NCBI RefSeq assembly: GCF_005239225.2
Contig: NC_133291.1
Span: 3,534,001-3,598,000 of the forward strand
Reading direction: 5' to 3'
Origin: Populus alba
Lineage: Eukaryota; Streptophyta; Magnoliopsida; Malpighiales; Salicaceae
DNA length: 64,000 nucleotides
Part shown: positions 35,882 to 48,000 of the stretch, piece after piece
Numbering within the stretch: the first letter of the stretch is position 1
How the letters are laid out: each line of letters opens with the position of its first letter
The notes under the pieces: generated by a model
Seen by the model: the letters and a program-made list of their open reading frames with translations, nothing else
The model's database searches: none
Told to the model about the DNA's origin: nothing
Translations under genes and position numbers: made by a program

Positions 35882-36085
35882 GTGCAGAAAGGTGAGAAAG
35901 TAACGCCGCTTTGGACTGATTCCGAAAGCACATGGATGCCACTGAAAATTGAAGGCTTCAATTTGCAGCCTTCGGTTCTGAACGAAGATTCTCGGATCTA
36001 TTTCCGAGATTGTTTGGCCGATATCATGGTAGAATATAACTATCATTCTGCGCTTCTAGAGCACTGTGATACACCTTATATCTAA
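35882..36085 (+). pseudogene. Unidentified protein-like exon fragment
   Basis: An open frame of 67 codons without an ATG start (it opens at GTG) follows an acceptor-like CCGTGCAG. It reads KGEKVTPLWTDSEST, WMPLKIEGFNLQPSVL, and ends HSALLEHCDTPYI before TAA. Composition is less AT-biased than its flanks and the amino acid mix is protein-like. I do not recognise it. It may be a gene relic or the last exon of a gene with lost upstream exons. Confidence 0.25.
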
Positions 36086-36226
36086 GACATTGACTATACA
36101 GGAACCTTCATTTCTGTAATGTTAAATCAAGCGTTACACCAACGCTAAGCTGCACTCTAAAAAGGAGACCTTCCATCTTTATCAACGACCTCATCATATA
36201 TGCATTATATTTAGCTTCTAAATCCA

Positions 36227-36352
36227 TCAAACTATGGGCCAGTGCTTGTAACAAAAGCACATGTAAGAAGCATCCAATCCACCTTGTCCATTTCCATCAC
36301 AGACAGGGCATGTTCCCTGCCGTAGCCATGGCCCAATGCAATTCGCACGGAA
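36227..36352 (-). pseudogene. Zinc-finger-like terminal exon fragment
   Basis: A minus-strand acceptor CATTTTGCAG is followed by 41 codons and a stop. The segment FRANCIGPWLRQGTCPVCDG resembles the second half of a RING finger (CI..WL....CPVC). The same CPVCDGNG also fits a DnaJ-type CxxCxGxG repeat. It ends MCFCYKHWPIV. No upstream exon with the other metal ligands was found within 1 kb, so it is probably a fragment or a last exon whose partner exons are distant. Confidence 0.35.
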
Positions 36353-36669
36353 CTGCAAAATGAAAATATTTAACCAAACGAGAAAGATGGTAAGAGCTTT
36401 GGAAAGAAAAGACAAGAAAAGGGAGTACTGAAATAACTGCAACATAGCAGATGCAAAGAAATTGCTTCAACGAGCCGCATGAGGAAAATTTGAACTGAGT
36501 TTCTGACTATCCAAGGAAGCAGGTTAGAAACCAAAAGGCATGGAAGAGTGCACTTTGGTTTTTGTTTTAGCACTTTAAATTTGTCATAACTATGGCTACT
36601 ACTCTGTTAATAAAACAAAAGGGTGCTGCGAAGTTAAAATAACTGCTGCAAGGGTAGTTGTTAACTTAC

Positions 36670-36800
36670 TATAGTGATTGTATATACTAATGTTAAAAAT
36701 AAAAAAATATTCTAAAAAATATTTTTTTAATTAAAAAATACTCTTAAAAATCATTTTACATCACATTACAACATACAAACACAAATTAAGTTACAGTAAA
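36670..36800. repeat. MITE-like AT-rich element
   Basis: ATGTTAAAAATAAAAAAATATT, AAAATATTTTTTTAATTAAAAAATACT, then AAAAATCATTTTACATCAC: the family core in the opposite orientation. Ends are not resolved. Confidence 0.4.
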
Positions 36801-37277
36801 CTCAAGTTATTAAGGCACTGCTACAAGCAAAGGAAGGCAGGAGCTTAAATAAACAGAGAGGTCTTGAATAAGTTTTGATGGTTAATAATTTCAGTTTTTT
36901 TTTACCGATTATATTCAACACTTGAATTATATTGGGAAAAAAGAAAATCTCATAAATTCTTTAATCTTGATGTCGATTGTATGTGTTTTGATCAGAGTGA
37001 AAAAATTGATGTTTTTTTTTTTGTTTTTCATTCTGGATTGTGGATTTGGATCTTATCAGCAATCTCTGCACGGTATTTCTCAATCTTCTTCTCGAAGTTT
37101 TTTTAAATGTCAAATGTTAGGCCACGCATGGGCAGACCAGAGTCTGTGGACCGAATACGGAGCCCAGCTTGAAGAGTGAGGTCGATTTGAACTCCACTTG
37201 CGTAGCTTGAAAAATGAAAAGGATGAGGTCTGGTCTATATGAACTCAACTTTTACCTGAATATACTGTCTTCCGTAA

Positions 37278-37365
37278 CTATTACTTATTAAAATATTTTT
37301 TATTTAAAAATATATTCAAATAAATTAATTTAAAATAAAATAAAAGTTAAATTTTTTTAAAAGTA
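37278..37365. repeat. MITE-like AT-rich element, partial
   Basis: TTAAAATATTTTTTATTTAAAAATATATT matches the core at 51735 and 60680 nearly exactly. The rest is short. Confidence 0.45.
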
Positions 37366-38271
37366 TAATTAGACTGCAGAAAGAAACACCTTGTAAGAAA
37401 TAAAGACGGCATCCATGAGAAGTCCACTTCATTATTATACTACCCTTGTACTTTAGATCTGCTAATCTCCATAATTAAAAATAAAAATTAATAAAATCAA
37501 ACTACCCTCTTACAAAACTATAACAACCTGATAAGATTCGCGTTGCACAGAAGATTTTTTAAAATTAATATAATAAATTAAAAAAAATAACGAATCAATT
37601 TAGATTCAAAACAAATTACTGAAATGATACAATTTGATCACATTAAATTTTCAATGCATGACATGGTTAAATTCCAATATTCTATCTCAACAAATCAACT
37701 AGTTAGATTCGATTGTAGTAATTGATCAATCATTTTACATTAAAATAATAATTTTAAGAAGTTTTTTTTTAAAAATATTTTTTATGAATCAAAATATGTC
37801 TTTGTCCAACTTGATGACTAAAAAATATACTCTAATTAAAATCTCAAAAAAATATTATTAAAGTGGTGAGTGATTTTTTAACAATTAAATGTAAATTTGT
37901 TATAACTAAATGAGGATATGCTTAAAACAGATTACGTGGATGGTCTGTCATAAATATTTATAGACAAATTGAATAGGTATAGACTCAAGAGGAGGTATGA
38001 TCGCTCTACACATGAATAACAACTTAAAACAACTATAATATTTGATCTGATCGTTGGATCGAGTTTAAATTTTTATTAGATCAAACCATCAAATTGTTAG
38101 ATATAAAAAATCTCACCGAGACCCTCTTCAATTTTGCCAGTTTTGAGATTGTTCTTGTTATTTTTAGAACCTATCGTTTAGTTTCACTGACCATTACAAA
38201 TTAGTCTACAGCAAAAAAAAATACCACTATTTAACCTTGTCACACTTTTAAAACACGATATAAAGGCAGTA

Positions 38272-38485
38272 TTTGGCACTGTGGTTGAAAATCACTTTGA
38301 AAAAAATTTAAATTTAAATTTATTTTTATTTTTATTTTAAATTAATGTTTTTTTATGTTTTCAGATCATTTTAATATGTAGCTATCAAAAATAATTTTTT
38401 TAAAATAAAAAAAATATTATTTTAATGTATTTTAAAATAAAAAATACTTTAAAAAACAACCACTACTACAATTAAAAATACCCTC
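38272..38485. repeat. MITE-like element with partial terminal inverted repeats
   Basis: The left end reads AGTATTTGGCACTGTGGTTG followed by AAAATCACTTTG. The reverse complement of the right end reads TTGTAGTAGTGGTTGTTTTTTAAAG, so the termini are partly inverted. Between them lie GTTTTCAGATCATTTTAATATG and TATCAAAAATAATTTTTTT, family core segments in reverse. This is the clearest member of the group. Confidence 0.55.
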
Positions 38486-39324
38486 AATTCTCCTAATCTT
38501 TTTAAACATACATCAATTCTTAAGATTTTTTTTTAATTTGTAGGTGAGTTTTTTTTTTAAAAGGAAAAGATTCTCAGGTCAAACAGTACAGTGTTGAGCG
38601 ACTGACTAGACATACGAAAGTGGATTCCATAAGGCAGTCAACATTGCCAGACTGGCACAGAAAATCTCGAAACGAAGAAGCAGTAACCACCAACAAAGCA
38701 TCTACGATTACAAGCAGTGCGTTTGCACGAGAAGACAGGAGAGTACCTTAACACAAGAGACACAGACATCGTGATTGATGATGAAATTTCACCTCATCTC
38801 TGCTGGAGGCCCGAAGAAACGAGTCTCAGAAACAGCCAAGAGGGCATGTTTTGGTACACATAGTAAAATGTGCTGGGCATGGCATCCGTAAACCAACTGT
38901 CCTCAAATATTAAACCCTACTTTATCACCTGGGCCCAGCCTCACCAAATTCAGAGATTCAAGAATCACAAATATAAAAGCGATGAAAGTAAGTTGAACAT
39001 TATCACGCAAGTTTCAACATTTGATGCTCCGAGATCCAGAATTTCCTTCACTTTCCGACACTGTCCGATCAATGGGCCACCTCTGGAGCATCGAGGTGAA
39101 CCATGGATTGGACAATAACTCATGGACCGATCCGAAAACACCAACTTTTCATTGCTACCAAAGACCATCTAAAGTCTAAACCTTGTAAAGTCTTTAAAAT
39201 AGGGTGCCCCCATTCATCGAAGGCTGATAACGATGTTCCCTAACAGCTGAAAATGCAGACCTGATTAGCCCCCACGTGTGAGCTGACTGGGTGCTAGAGT
39301 AGCTCTGTTACTTCTGTCTAAATT

Positions 39325-40647
39325 TTAGACAGCCAAGCCAAGCCGTTGACCAGCAAGATCACACCTAACCTCGGCAAACCCAATCCTAGATTTTTCAAGA
39401 TCATACTCCATCCAGACATTTTGTTGTTGATGATGACCAATCACAAAGGACTCAATTCCCAACGAGTCAGAGTTTCCAAAAGTAAAGCACCACACTGAAT
39501 CTTTCCCTCTAACTTCACCCGGAACCCGATACAGCAACCTTTGACCCGATACACTCATCTCGGCTCCTCTAAACATCAAGTTAACAACCGGTAGATTTGG
39601 CAAAGAAGCCCGAGTCGGTTCAATCAAATAACACAGATCCATTGCTCCTTGAAACACGAAATGAGGTTCATTTAAAACTCTTAAAACCCCTTTAGTTTGC
39701 AACAGAAATTCTGTTTTTAGAGCACTGTAAACCGGACCCAACAAAAACGTGAATTGGGTACCCGAGTCCACCATAGTTTGACCAGCACCGGTATGGTCCG
39801 GCACAAACACCGATTTGGGCAAAGACAAAACTTTGTCACTTACCCTTATGCCCTCGAGCTGAACCGAGTAAGCGACCCGATCAAAATAGGGTAACGGGGT
39901 CGACATTTCAACCAAAGGAGTGTAATTTAATGGTTTAAGCCACGAGAAACTGGCTTCCCCGAGAAGCAAAACACCGGACGAGTCGCGATCCGATATGCAA
40001 TACGAGAATTTTCGAAACCCCATCTGGTTCACGAATGATAATGAACCACGGTTCATGCCCATTAACCCGGTTGTCTTAGCATCTTCCTCTGAATTGGAGC
40101 TAAAACCCGAATCCATGCACCCGAAAACGGTTGCAGGTCCCGTCAACGATCCGACCCGAAAAGTTTCAAATGCTAGGTTTCCTTCAACGGAGGAGGCATC
40201 CGCGTAGGAGATGATGAAGTGGCAGAGCTTGGCCGGGTCGCAGGAAACCGGTAGGGGGAGGTCACGGGTTCGGGTCTCGCAGGTTGGTGAAGAGCAGGGA
40301 ATTTTAGTGTATGTTTTGGAGGCAAGAGGATTAAAAATTGAGTTAAAGTTTGGTTCCTTTTTGCAATGGAGCCAAGAAAGCTCACTCCCTGTGTCCAGGA
40401 CCATTGTAATGTTTTGCAGGGGTGTACCAGCTGTGAGAGAGACGGTGAGGGTAACGTTGTGGTGAAATAACAACTTGTCCGTGGTTTTTGAGGTGGTGGA
40501 GAAGAGTCTTGGCGTAGAGATAGGAGTACGGTGCTTTTGGGTTCTTAGAGCTAATACTATTGGTGGTTGTTTCGAAGAGAGACAGTGCTTGGATTGCAAT
40601 AAAATGAAGGAAATGAATAGTTGAACGAGAAGCTCAAGAAAAGCCAT
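39325..40647 (-). CDS. PCS1: PCS1-type aspartic protease, intronless
   Basis: The protein is 440 residues, single exon. Residues 1 to about 24 are a hydrophobic signal peptide (MAFLELLVQLFISFILL). The A1 pepsin-type fold follows, with first catalytic motif D85-T-G-S in MVLDTGSELSWLHC and second D294-S-G-T in MVDSGTQFTFLLGPVY. VPDHTGAGQ precedes the second motif, as in Arabidopsis PCS1 (At5g02190), which is also intronless and about 450 residues. The C-terminus (VIGHHQQQNVWMEYDLEKSRIGFAE) is typical of plant A1 proteases. There is no plant-specific insert. PCS1 enters the endomembrane system and prevents cell death in gametes and embryos. No strong TATA box is visible; AATTATAAGC near 40700 is a weak candidate. 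Confidence 0.93.
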   Translation of the reverse strand: MAFLELLVQLFISFILLQSKHCLSSKQPPIVLALRTQKHRTPISTPRLFSTTSKTTDKLLFHHNVTLTVSLTAGTPLQNITMVLDTGSELSWLHCKKEPNFNSIFNPLASKTYTKIPCSSPTCETRTRDLPLPVSCDPAKLCHFIISYADASSVEGNLAFETFRVGSLTGPATVFGCMDSGFSSNSEEDAKTTGLMGMNRGSLSFVNQMGFRKFSYCISDRDSSGVLLLGEASFSWLKPLNYTPLVEMSTPLPYFDRVAYSVQLEGIRVSDKVLSLPKSVFVPDHTGAGQTMVDSGTQFTFLLGPVYSALKTEFLLQTKGVLRVLNEPHFVFQGAMDLCYLIEPTRASLPNLPVVNLMFRGAEMSVSGQRLLYRVPGEVRGKDSVWCFTFGNSDSLGIESFVIGHHQQQNVWMEYDLEKSRIGFAEVRCDLAGQRLGLAV

Positions 40648-43197
40648 GATGTTTTGTTTAATAATGTACTGTTTCCCTTGGTTGGGGCTTTGCTTTCGTT
40701 TGCTTATAATTGAAAACTTTGAAAGATCAATGAAGGGAGCGAGGGAGGGAGGGAGAGAGCTACGGTTACTGCTTGAAATGATGCATTAATTGAAAGAGTA
40801 TACGCGTTGTTAGTTTTGGGGGGATTTGGTATTGGGGACAGTTACAAAACAAAAGGCTTTTTCTTGGAGATGATATAAATGACAAATTTGAGTGCATCAG
40901 AGCTGTCCATGGGAGTTGATTTTCTAAATGAAAATGACAAATTCCATCACCCACAGAACACAAATTTAGATGAGTAATTATAAGATAATGATGGTTATTG
41001 AATCAACAACGAAACCTGGAAAAGAAAAGGAAAGAAATGGAGATTAATATATATACGTTTGGTGGGGAGATGACATTTAGCTAGGTCCCAGGTTAGGTGC
41101 TTACTTAGTGATTTATTTTCCATGAAATCATAAATTAAAGTTTTACTGTTACCAAACTCCTTTTGTTTCCGTAGGTAACTAAGAAGTTTTCTAGCCATGG
41201 TTCAGCAATTGCTTGATTTGGCATGAAAAACAACTGTTATATGTGCGAGGCAGTGCATTGCGGTTTGCATTTTGTCTCAAATTGCTTCTCACTTTCCTTG
41301 CATTCTGATAGGTAGCAATTGCATAAAGTTGCCTCAAAATGCAAGGTATCCCTTCCGGAATTATCAATTTAGACACGCCAAAACTAGTTTATCAACACTC
41401 GAATCTGATGATGAAGAAACAAGAAATTTCCTATTATAAAGTACAATTCCTAAATTGAAATTACATAACAGAATAATGTAACCCTGTACTCTAAAACAAT
41501 GTCCAAATTACCTTCGACAGCTTATTTTATTAAAGTTTCATCGTAACCTGTGCGGTTCCATGCAGTCTTGTAATCTCACTCTCGTTATCAATAAAACGAC
41601 ACCATGAATCCACGATATTATTACAAAGTTCAACTTGATTTTTTTTTCTTCTTGGATCTGTAATTACTTACAATTTTTGTCTTCGTATGTTTTTTTAGTC
41701 CAAAGACTGTATTTCCAACTACTTCATGGTGCTTTGAGACAGTTTTTCAATGGCCAACTAGCCCTTTCAAAAAGGGAATCTCTGGAAGGTGCAATGGGGA
41801 CAATAAGTGGATAATATTATATAAATCAGGAAGATGAATCCAGTAATGGCAGCCACCAAAACCCTTTGCTTGGATATGAGAGACTTTACTTAAATCTTGA
41901 CACTTGAACAGTAATAGACAAGTGGTTGGTTAATTAAAATTAATTTATGTGTAATATATTGGTGATTGTGACACTGAATTAAATAATGGTTTGAGATCTG
42001 AAACTTTCGGCAAAGATAATTAGCAGTCGAGACTTTGGTCCGAGGGGGAGGAGCAAGCTCGCCAACTCTTCCCGTCTATAAATTGCACCGGGGAGAAATC
42101 GTGGAACTTTAGGTTTGTTTTGATTGATGATTGATCGATGGCCTGTCATCCATTATAAATTGTAACTGCAACTGTAGTTTTCAACCGAGGAGCAATTTAT
42201 CTGCTCGTTAAAATTTACATAATAATTATCATTTATAATATTTGGTCTTGACCGACAAAATCAGTCAATTATGACATGCTGAGAGCAGGGTTTTTTTTAT
42301 TATTGAAATTTATTTTCTCAAGATGTAATTTGCTAACGCAGGGATCAAAATCCTAAAATGATAATTGCACTAGAACAAATTTCAATCAATTCATCAAGTT
42401 AATTATAATTAAGATCTCTAGCCTGTAAAAGAAATATGTAAACTCCACCAGCTAAATAAAACAGGAAATAAATTTAAAAACCGAAACTATAACATTTGAA
42501 TCATAAAGCAGTTCAAAAAAATGAATTTTATCCCAAAAAAGGGCTTTTAAGCGGTGAATTTTTATTAGCTTTCAAATAAATACATAATTTACAGTCAGTT
42601 TTTTTTCTTGCTAGACATTGCACGTCATCAAAAATCTTTTTGAATCTAAGTGTATGTTTAGTATTAATTCAGTACACAGAAAAAAATCAATTTTAAACAA
42701 CACCCAAATAGCAATACCAAATGATGCCTAATTCATTATGAATTTTTTTATGGGGCATTAGAAATAATAGTAATATATGTTTAGTTTGATGTAACTGACC
42801 ATCATATAATATAATATGATATAATACTGATGGCTTATTATGTTTTTATTATTTGGTTGTGTGATTTTTATAATTGTAATGTAATGTAATGTAAGATTAC
42901 AACTACAATAGCTTATTCGACTACAAACATAAAAAAAAGACTGTAATAAACCATCTTAAAAATAATCATACAAGGAACTGATGGGAGATTTTTATTATAG
43001 GGATTAAAATCTATTTTTTAAGAAACTACAAGGACCAAAAAAGCTCTTAAAAAGGGCCGTGTTAAAATAAAATATAAAGAACAAATTATCAAGAGTGCAA
43101 GGACGACTAAAATAAAACTCGTGAAAAAACATGTAATGAAAATATGAAGCAGCATGCCGTAAATGAATTGGCAGCCACCAAAATGTATATTCCTACA

Positions 43198-43198
<1 letters not shown>

Positions 43199-43246
<48 letters not shown>
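43199..43246. repeat. (CA)n(TA)n compound microsatellite
   Basis: About 17 CA units run directly into about 7 TA units. Likely polymorphic. Confidence 0.95.
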
Positions 43247-43568
43247 GCTTTCAATTGTGTGAGAAGCCAAGTCAGAACTGTACCGAGGAACCTCCTATCT
43301 GGCTAGCTAGCCAGCCAGCGAGGCCACCAAACCAACCTCTCGTTGTCCATCGCGCATCGAATAGTTATTGCGCTCTCGGCTTTTCCACAATTATGCTCCA
43401 AATTTTCTACAATAAAGACAATATATACGTTGGCGTTAAAGCATACATATATACATTTCCTCCGAAATTAAGTTGGTGGCGTTACATTGTACATTTCATG
43501 TCCGTTGGTTAGTTGATTAATTATTACACTACAGGCTTCCCCAGCCAGATTAAAACATGTCTCTCCTT

Positions 43569-43787
43569 CTAGTTCATTGCCTGGTCACTGACCCACTTTC
43601 CAAATTGTCCAGCAACTTTGATGTTTTTCTTTAACATTTGCTTGTTGGGTTTACATACGAGGTAAGAATCAATCTCCTTTACGTACGCATTCACTGCATG
43701 TAGAACTTGAATGCCGTGCTTGAATGCGAAGCAAAGTTTTATGAAACTTTCAATTCTGGTTTCTGGAGAGGATATAGTGTCCATCAT
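43569..43787 (-). pseudogene. Unidentified protein-like open segment
   Basis: There are 72 codons including two initial Met, ending in TAG. It reads DTISSPETRIESFIKLCFAF, KHGIQVLHAVNAYVKEID, NIKVAGQFGKWVSDQAMN. The amphipathic, charged, helical composition is unlike chance frames in AT-rich DNA. I do not recognise the family. Neighbouring exons could not be assembled. It could be a gene relic. Confidence 0.25.
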
Positions 43788-44164
43788 TAACCAGAAATGA
43801 ATATAAACTTAGTTGCTGCCTACCTTGTTGTGAAACCAAAAGTATAAAACTTGAAACTTTGCAGGAATTGGCTTTCAAGTCACGTGTTCTACGCAGTTAG
43901 ATATTTGGTTTCAATTCAATTAGGTATACTCTAGTCGATAGCATTAATTTGTTTTATTGCTGCTTCTAAACAAAAAGATGTCTTACAATAAAATTGGTAC
44001 TTGTGTAGCTAGCTACCTTTTGGATTCATACGAAATTTGCGTGAAGAAATGGGAAATGGAAAAGTCAAATTGAAGGCAAGTGTGCTTTCATCATCAAAAG
44101 TCATGACTTGAGAAGGTGAGAGACGCATGCAAGACGTTATGTGAACTTCGTTATAACTAATTAG

Positions 44165-44300
44165 CCCTGTTTGATTATTATTTTTTAATGTATTTGAATT
44201 GTTTTAATGTGTTAATATTAAAATAATTTTTTTTTAAAATATTTTGTTATATTTTTAAATAAAAAAATATTTTAAAAAATAACTATAATTATATAATCTC
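44165..44300. repeat. MITE-like AT-rich element
   Basis: CCCTGTTTGATTATTATTTTTTAATG, TTGTTTTAATGTGTTAATATTAAAATAA and TTTTTAAATAAAAAAATATTTTAA repeat the family layout, with a CTGTTTG-type end as seen at 51667. Confidence 0.45.
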
Positions 44301-44989
44301 AATTATCTTTTTAATAAACATAACATGTATTTCAACTAAGAAAAAATTATACATTCTTAAATATAAAAAATAAGACCCTATTTTATTCGGTCTTTTATCA
44401 AACTAGAACAATTTGATAAAAAAATTAACTCAAATCACCATTGAAAAATACAATTTTATTAACATTTGCTAACTAACTGCTATTATCAATAGTAGTCGCG
44501 TCAAGCAAAACAACCCACCTTAAAAATTTTACATAAATCAACATATAAACCATCATAACCAGGCTAAAAAGAACCACAAAATCTAAACCACCACAATCAA
44601 AAGCTAAACAAAACCATAAATTATCTACGATAATGAATGGATTAATAAACTTTATTAATAATAGGACTTTCACATATTTATGTGGTCTCATTATATAACA
44701 ATTACCCAATTTATCATAAAGTAAATAAAAATTATTAATATATAAAAAGGAGTGTTTATAAATACATCGTAAACTCAATTTAAAATCACAGTTTTATTAT
44801 GAAATCACTGTCTGATTGTTAAAAAATCAGTATTAAAAATAGCTATGGCTTTAAAAGTTAAAACCGTTATTCTAAATTATATTTTTTATTTAAACTGTTA
44901 TTTTAAATATCAGTTTTCCAGAAACCACGATTTCCCATAACAATTCTTTATAAACTATGTCATTTCCCCCAAAGTTTTTCAAAATGGTG

Positions 44990-45226
44990 TCATGCCCTTT
45001 TAGCTTTCTCGGAACTATGCTCCTTTTCAAAAAGAAAATTCGACTTGATTAGATGTGTGTGAGTTGATTCCAGTAAAGTTTGAATGTTTCCCAGGGAGGC
45101 ATGCTTCTTTTCGTACAATACATATAGATCTGACTTCCATGCATGATTGCTCTGATCATACAAAGACTCGTCCAAATCTATCCCAACCACTTGACTCTGT
45201 TGATTGTTGACCTTCGTTAGGCACAC
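44990..45226 (-). pseudogene. Unidentified protein-like open segment
   Basis: There are 78 codons opening at GTG and ending TGA. It includes VVGIDLDESLYDQSNHAWK, SDLYVLYEKKHASLGNIQ and FEKEHSSEKAKRA. Composition is protein-like and less AT-biased than its flanks. No family is recognised and no ATG fits this frame. A relic or a chance frame are both possible. Confidence 0.2.
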
Positions 45227-47834
45227 GTCGGTTCATCTTTCACATCTCTCTTGCATTCCTATCTTCTTCTTTGAAACAGACACGAAGATCATGTCATGAC
45301 AGCACTTCAGTGGAAGTTCCCTTTATACTGCTAGCTAGAGGTCTCCTCCTGCCCCCCTGCCGTCCTCAGTATTTCAAAGAGGAAAATAAATTTGAAGCTA
45401 AAAGAATATGGCAACTCTTGTAAAATCTATGCAAGTGATCTCAGAGAATTGGTGATTGTTTATGTAAAAAATTAAAAAAAAAAGATGAGAAAAACACTTA
45501 AAAATCATTAATTTTTTTTTTAAAAAAAAGAGAAAAAAAGTGAAAAAGACAAACATTATTTTCAAGTAATCAAACATCCGGTTGAATCCTCAACCTCGTT
45601 TTCAAACATTTGCTTTGGAATTCAACCGCATGTTCACACAGAATATATATAATTCATACTTTAATCTGATGTTATGAAACAAAGTTGAAAAGATGTCTTT
45701 TAAAACTTTTATATTTTACACTCTGGTTCTCAAATCTTTAAATTACTTTTAATTTGATTTTTAATTTTTTTAATATTATAATATAATCCTTGAATTTATT
45801 TTTGCTTATACGAAGAAATAGTATAATGTTTTGCTTGGAATTTACTGTCATTCGCATAAGTGGCTCATTTCAACAAGTTAATCTAGTGACCGTTGACCTA
45901 GAATCTAGCCTGAACAAAGTTGGTGGAATTTTTATTTTTATTTTTATCAAAACAACATTTTAAGTTTTTTTTTACTAAAAAAAGTTAAATATTAAATTAA
46001 TCCGCGATCAATTTTCCAACCCATGACTCAAGCTTTAAATTGAGTATATCCTCAAATCAGATCTTACAACTGTCACTTGCAGCCGGGACATGAGGTTTGG
46101 AGGCAAATTAGAAAAAAAAAAAAAACTTTTAGGAGTAGCTGAAAGTTAAAATTTACTAATTTTATGGCTAAGATTTATAATGATTCAAGGGAGAGAAATG
46201 GGGAAAAAAGATTTGCAGGGTCCCCTGCCTCCCCCCTGGTCATAAGGCTTGCTTAATCTCAAAGATGAAGTACTTCAATTTCACACTCCTCCTATGTTAT
46301 TAGTAGCATGAAAGATCATGGAAGATAGTGTTTAATAAATCTAAACAGTTGAATTCTAATCAAGGATTAGAGTTATCTTAAATTAAATAAATGTGGGAAA
46401 CAACTGTAAGGTAGCAAAAACATAAAATATACAACTCATATGCATGATTGGGCCAAAATCATCACATAATGCATACACAGACACAGGCACAAACTCTTCT
46501 GATTAGTTAAAAGTCATTTTTACTGAAAAAGGAAATTTTTTACTCGCAGCTTTATCTGAAAATGGCTTGAAACATCTGGGCAAAGCTGGGTAGAAATCTT
46601 GGCTCTTGTCTGGAGAAAACTTGAGGAAGAGCAATTTAATCAGAGCAAAGGCTTTGCCAAAGGCTCAACTTAATTGGTGGTTCAAAGGGATTCACATCTT
46701 GAAGATGGCGATGGAAATGCGTTCTATGAACAGGCAACATTGCCGACGTTGCAATGCAATGGAGATATAACAATCACCAAGGAGTCTATCTTAGAATGCA
46801 AAGCCTCCCTGGTCGTTTTAGGGTTTTTATCTCGATATAGGCATATACTCTTTACCATGTGGCCGGGTTCAGAAAGTTCGAAACCCACACTAGCAGCCAG
46901 AGAAAATAAACGGGTTAGAGGTCGAACAATCAGCAGGCCCCAAATTGATTTGCCGTCTAGACGGCATGTTACTCATTGTCGGTGTACATACGCAACACAT
47001 CCCACATGTTAGGATCTAGTGTGGGTTTCGAACAAGGCATAAAAAAACATCCAAGTTGATATGTACAAGGAGGCTGACATGATACTCGTGGGTTTTAATG
47101 AATGGTTCAAAATTCAGACATTGTACAGAACGTTTGATCGTATCTTCTTCTTATGTAGGAAATGTACTTCTACCAAGAAATGGGCGTCTGCCACAGCCAG
47201 ATGCAAGGATTCTCCCGTGAAATCAGATAAAACGTGAAGTAGAGATAGGATGAAATCTTGTAGCACATGCCTTGCAGATAATCTTGGGCTCACTGCAGAT
47301 CAGATGTGTAAGAAGCTGGCAACTGAAAGTTCTAATATATTGCAAATTCTCGAGCGGCAAAATTGAAATGGAATAATTTTCGTTATTCATACTCGTGTCA
47401 TCATTTCTTTCCAAAGTAAGGTGCTTGCAAAACTTTCACTCGTCTAAGGCATGATTTTAAGTGTATCTCACTGCTTTTCTGTCCTAGTTTGTCCCAAGAG
47501 TATACACGACGTATACAACTTGGTTTGCCAGCTCAGGAGGCCAGCGATTTGTTGGAAAGAAAACTGTAAAGCGTTCCAATGGACAAAATCTCACAAGAAT
47601 TTTTAGCATTCCTGACAATATCATATGATATCTGATTGCCACCCTCCATAGTTCATCACATTTTTATTCTTTTTTATTGCAACTCTAGCTGAGCAAGAGA
47701 GATTAGAATTCGGAATTCCAGGCTCAACTTTGACAGTACATGTTTGTCCATAAAGCAAAAAAAAAATCATTGATCACTTGATGCGATTTGTTCTATCATC
47801 GAGTGAGTTTGTTTTTGCAAGTTTAAACTTTTTC

Positions 47835-48000
47835 AAAGTGCTTTCACCTAAAAATCAAAATGGTATTTTTAAAATTTTTAAATGATTTTAATATGTTAAT
47901 ATTTAACATTTTAATAAAATCTAAAAATTTTTATTTTAATATATTTTTAATTGAAAATAACTTTTAAAAACCATCATGTAAACCCCACTTGCCAAACAGC
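47835..48000. repeat. MITE-like element
   Basis: CAAAGTGCTTTCACCTAAAAATCAAAATGG, AATGATTTTAATATGTTAATATTTAA, TTTTAATATATTTTTAATTGAAAATAA and the end CCCCACTTGCCAAACAGC, which matches the AGTGCTTTT...CCAAACA layout of Salicaceae MITE-like repeats I recall. Confidence 0.5.

Larger units (their letters stand above)
36353..39324. other. Intergenic with MITE-like copies
   Basis: No supported gene. It includes MITE-like AT-rich copies at 36670-36800, 37278-37365 and 38272-38485. 37.4-38.2 kb is AT-rich unique-looking sequence. 38.6-39.3 kb is GC-richer and lies just downstream of the aspartic protease gene, so part of it is probably that gene's 3' untranslated region. Confidence 0.45.

Noticed and set aside
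40995..41198. Kinase-like string TLIYDFMENKSLSKHL on the minus strand
   Set aside because: It resembles receptor kinase subdomain V only over a short stretch; nothing before or after it fits a kinase.
46674..47012. 112-codon plus-strand open frame
   Set aside because: No domain or homology recognised, and the sequence changes character along its length.
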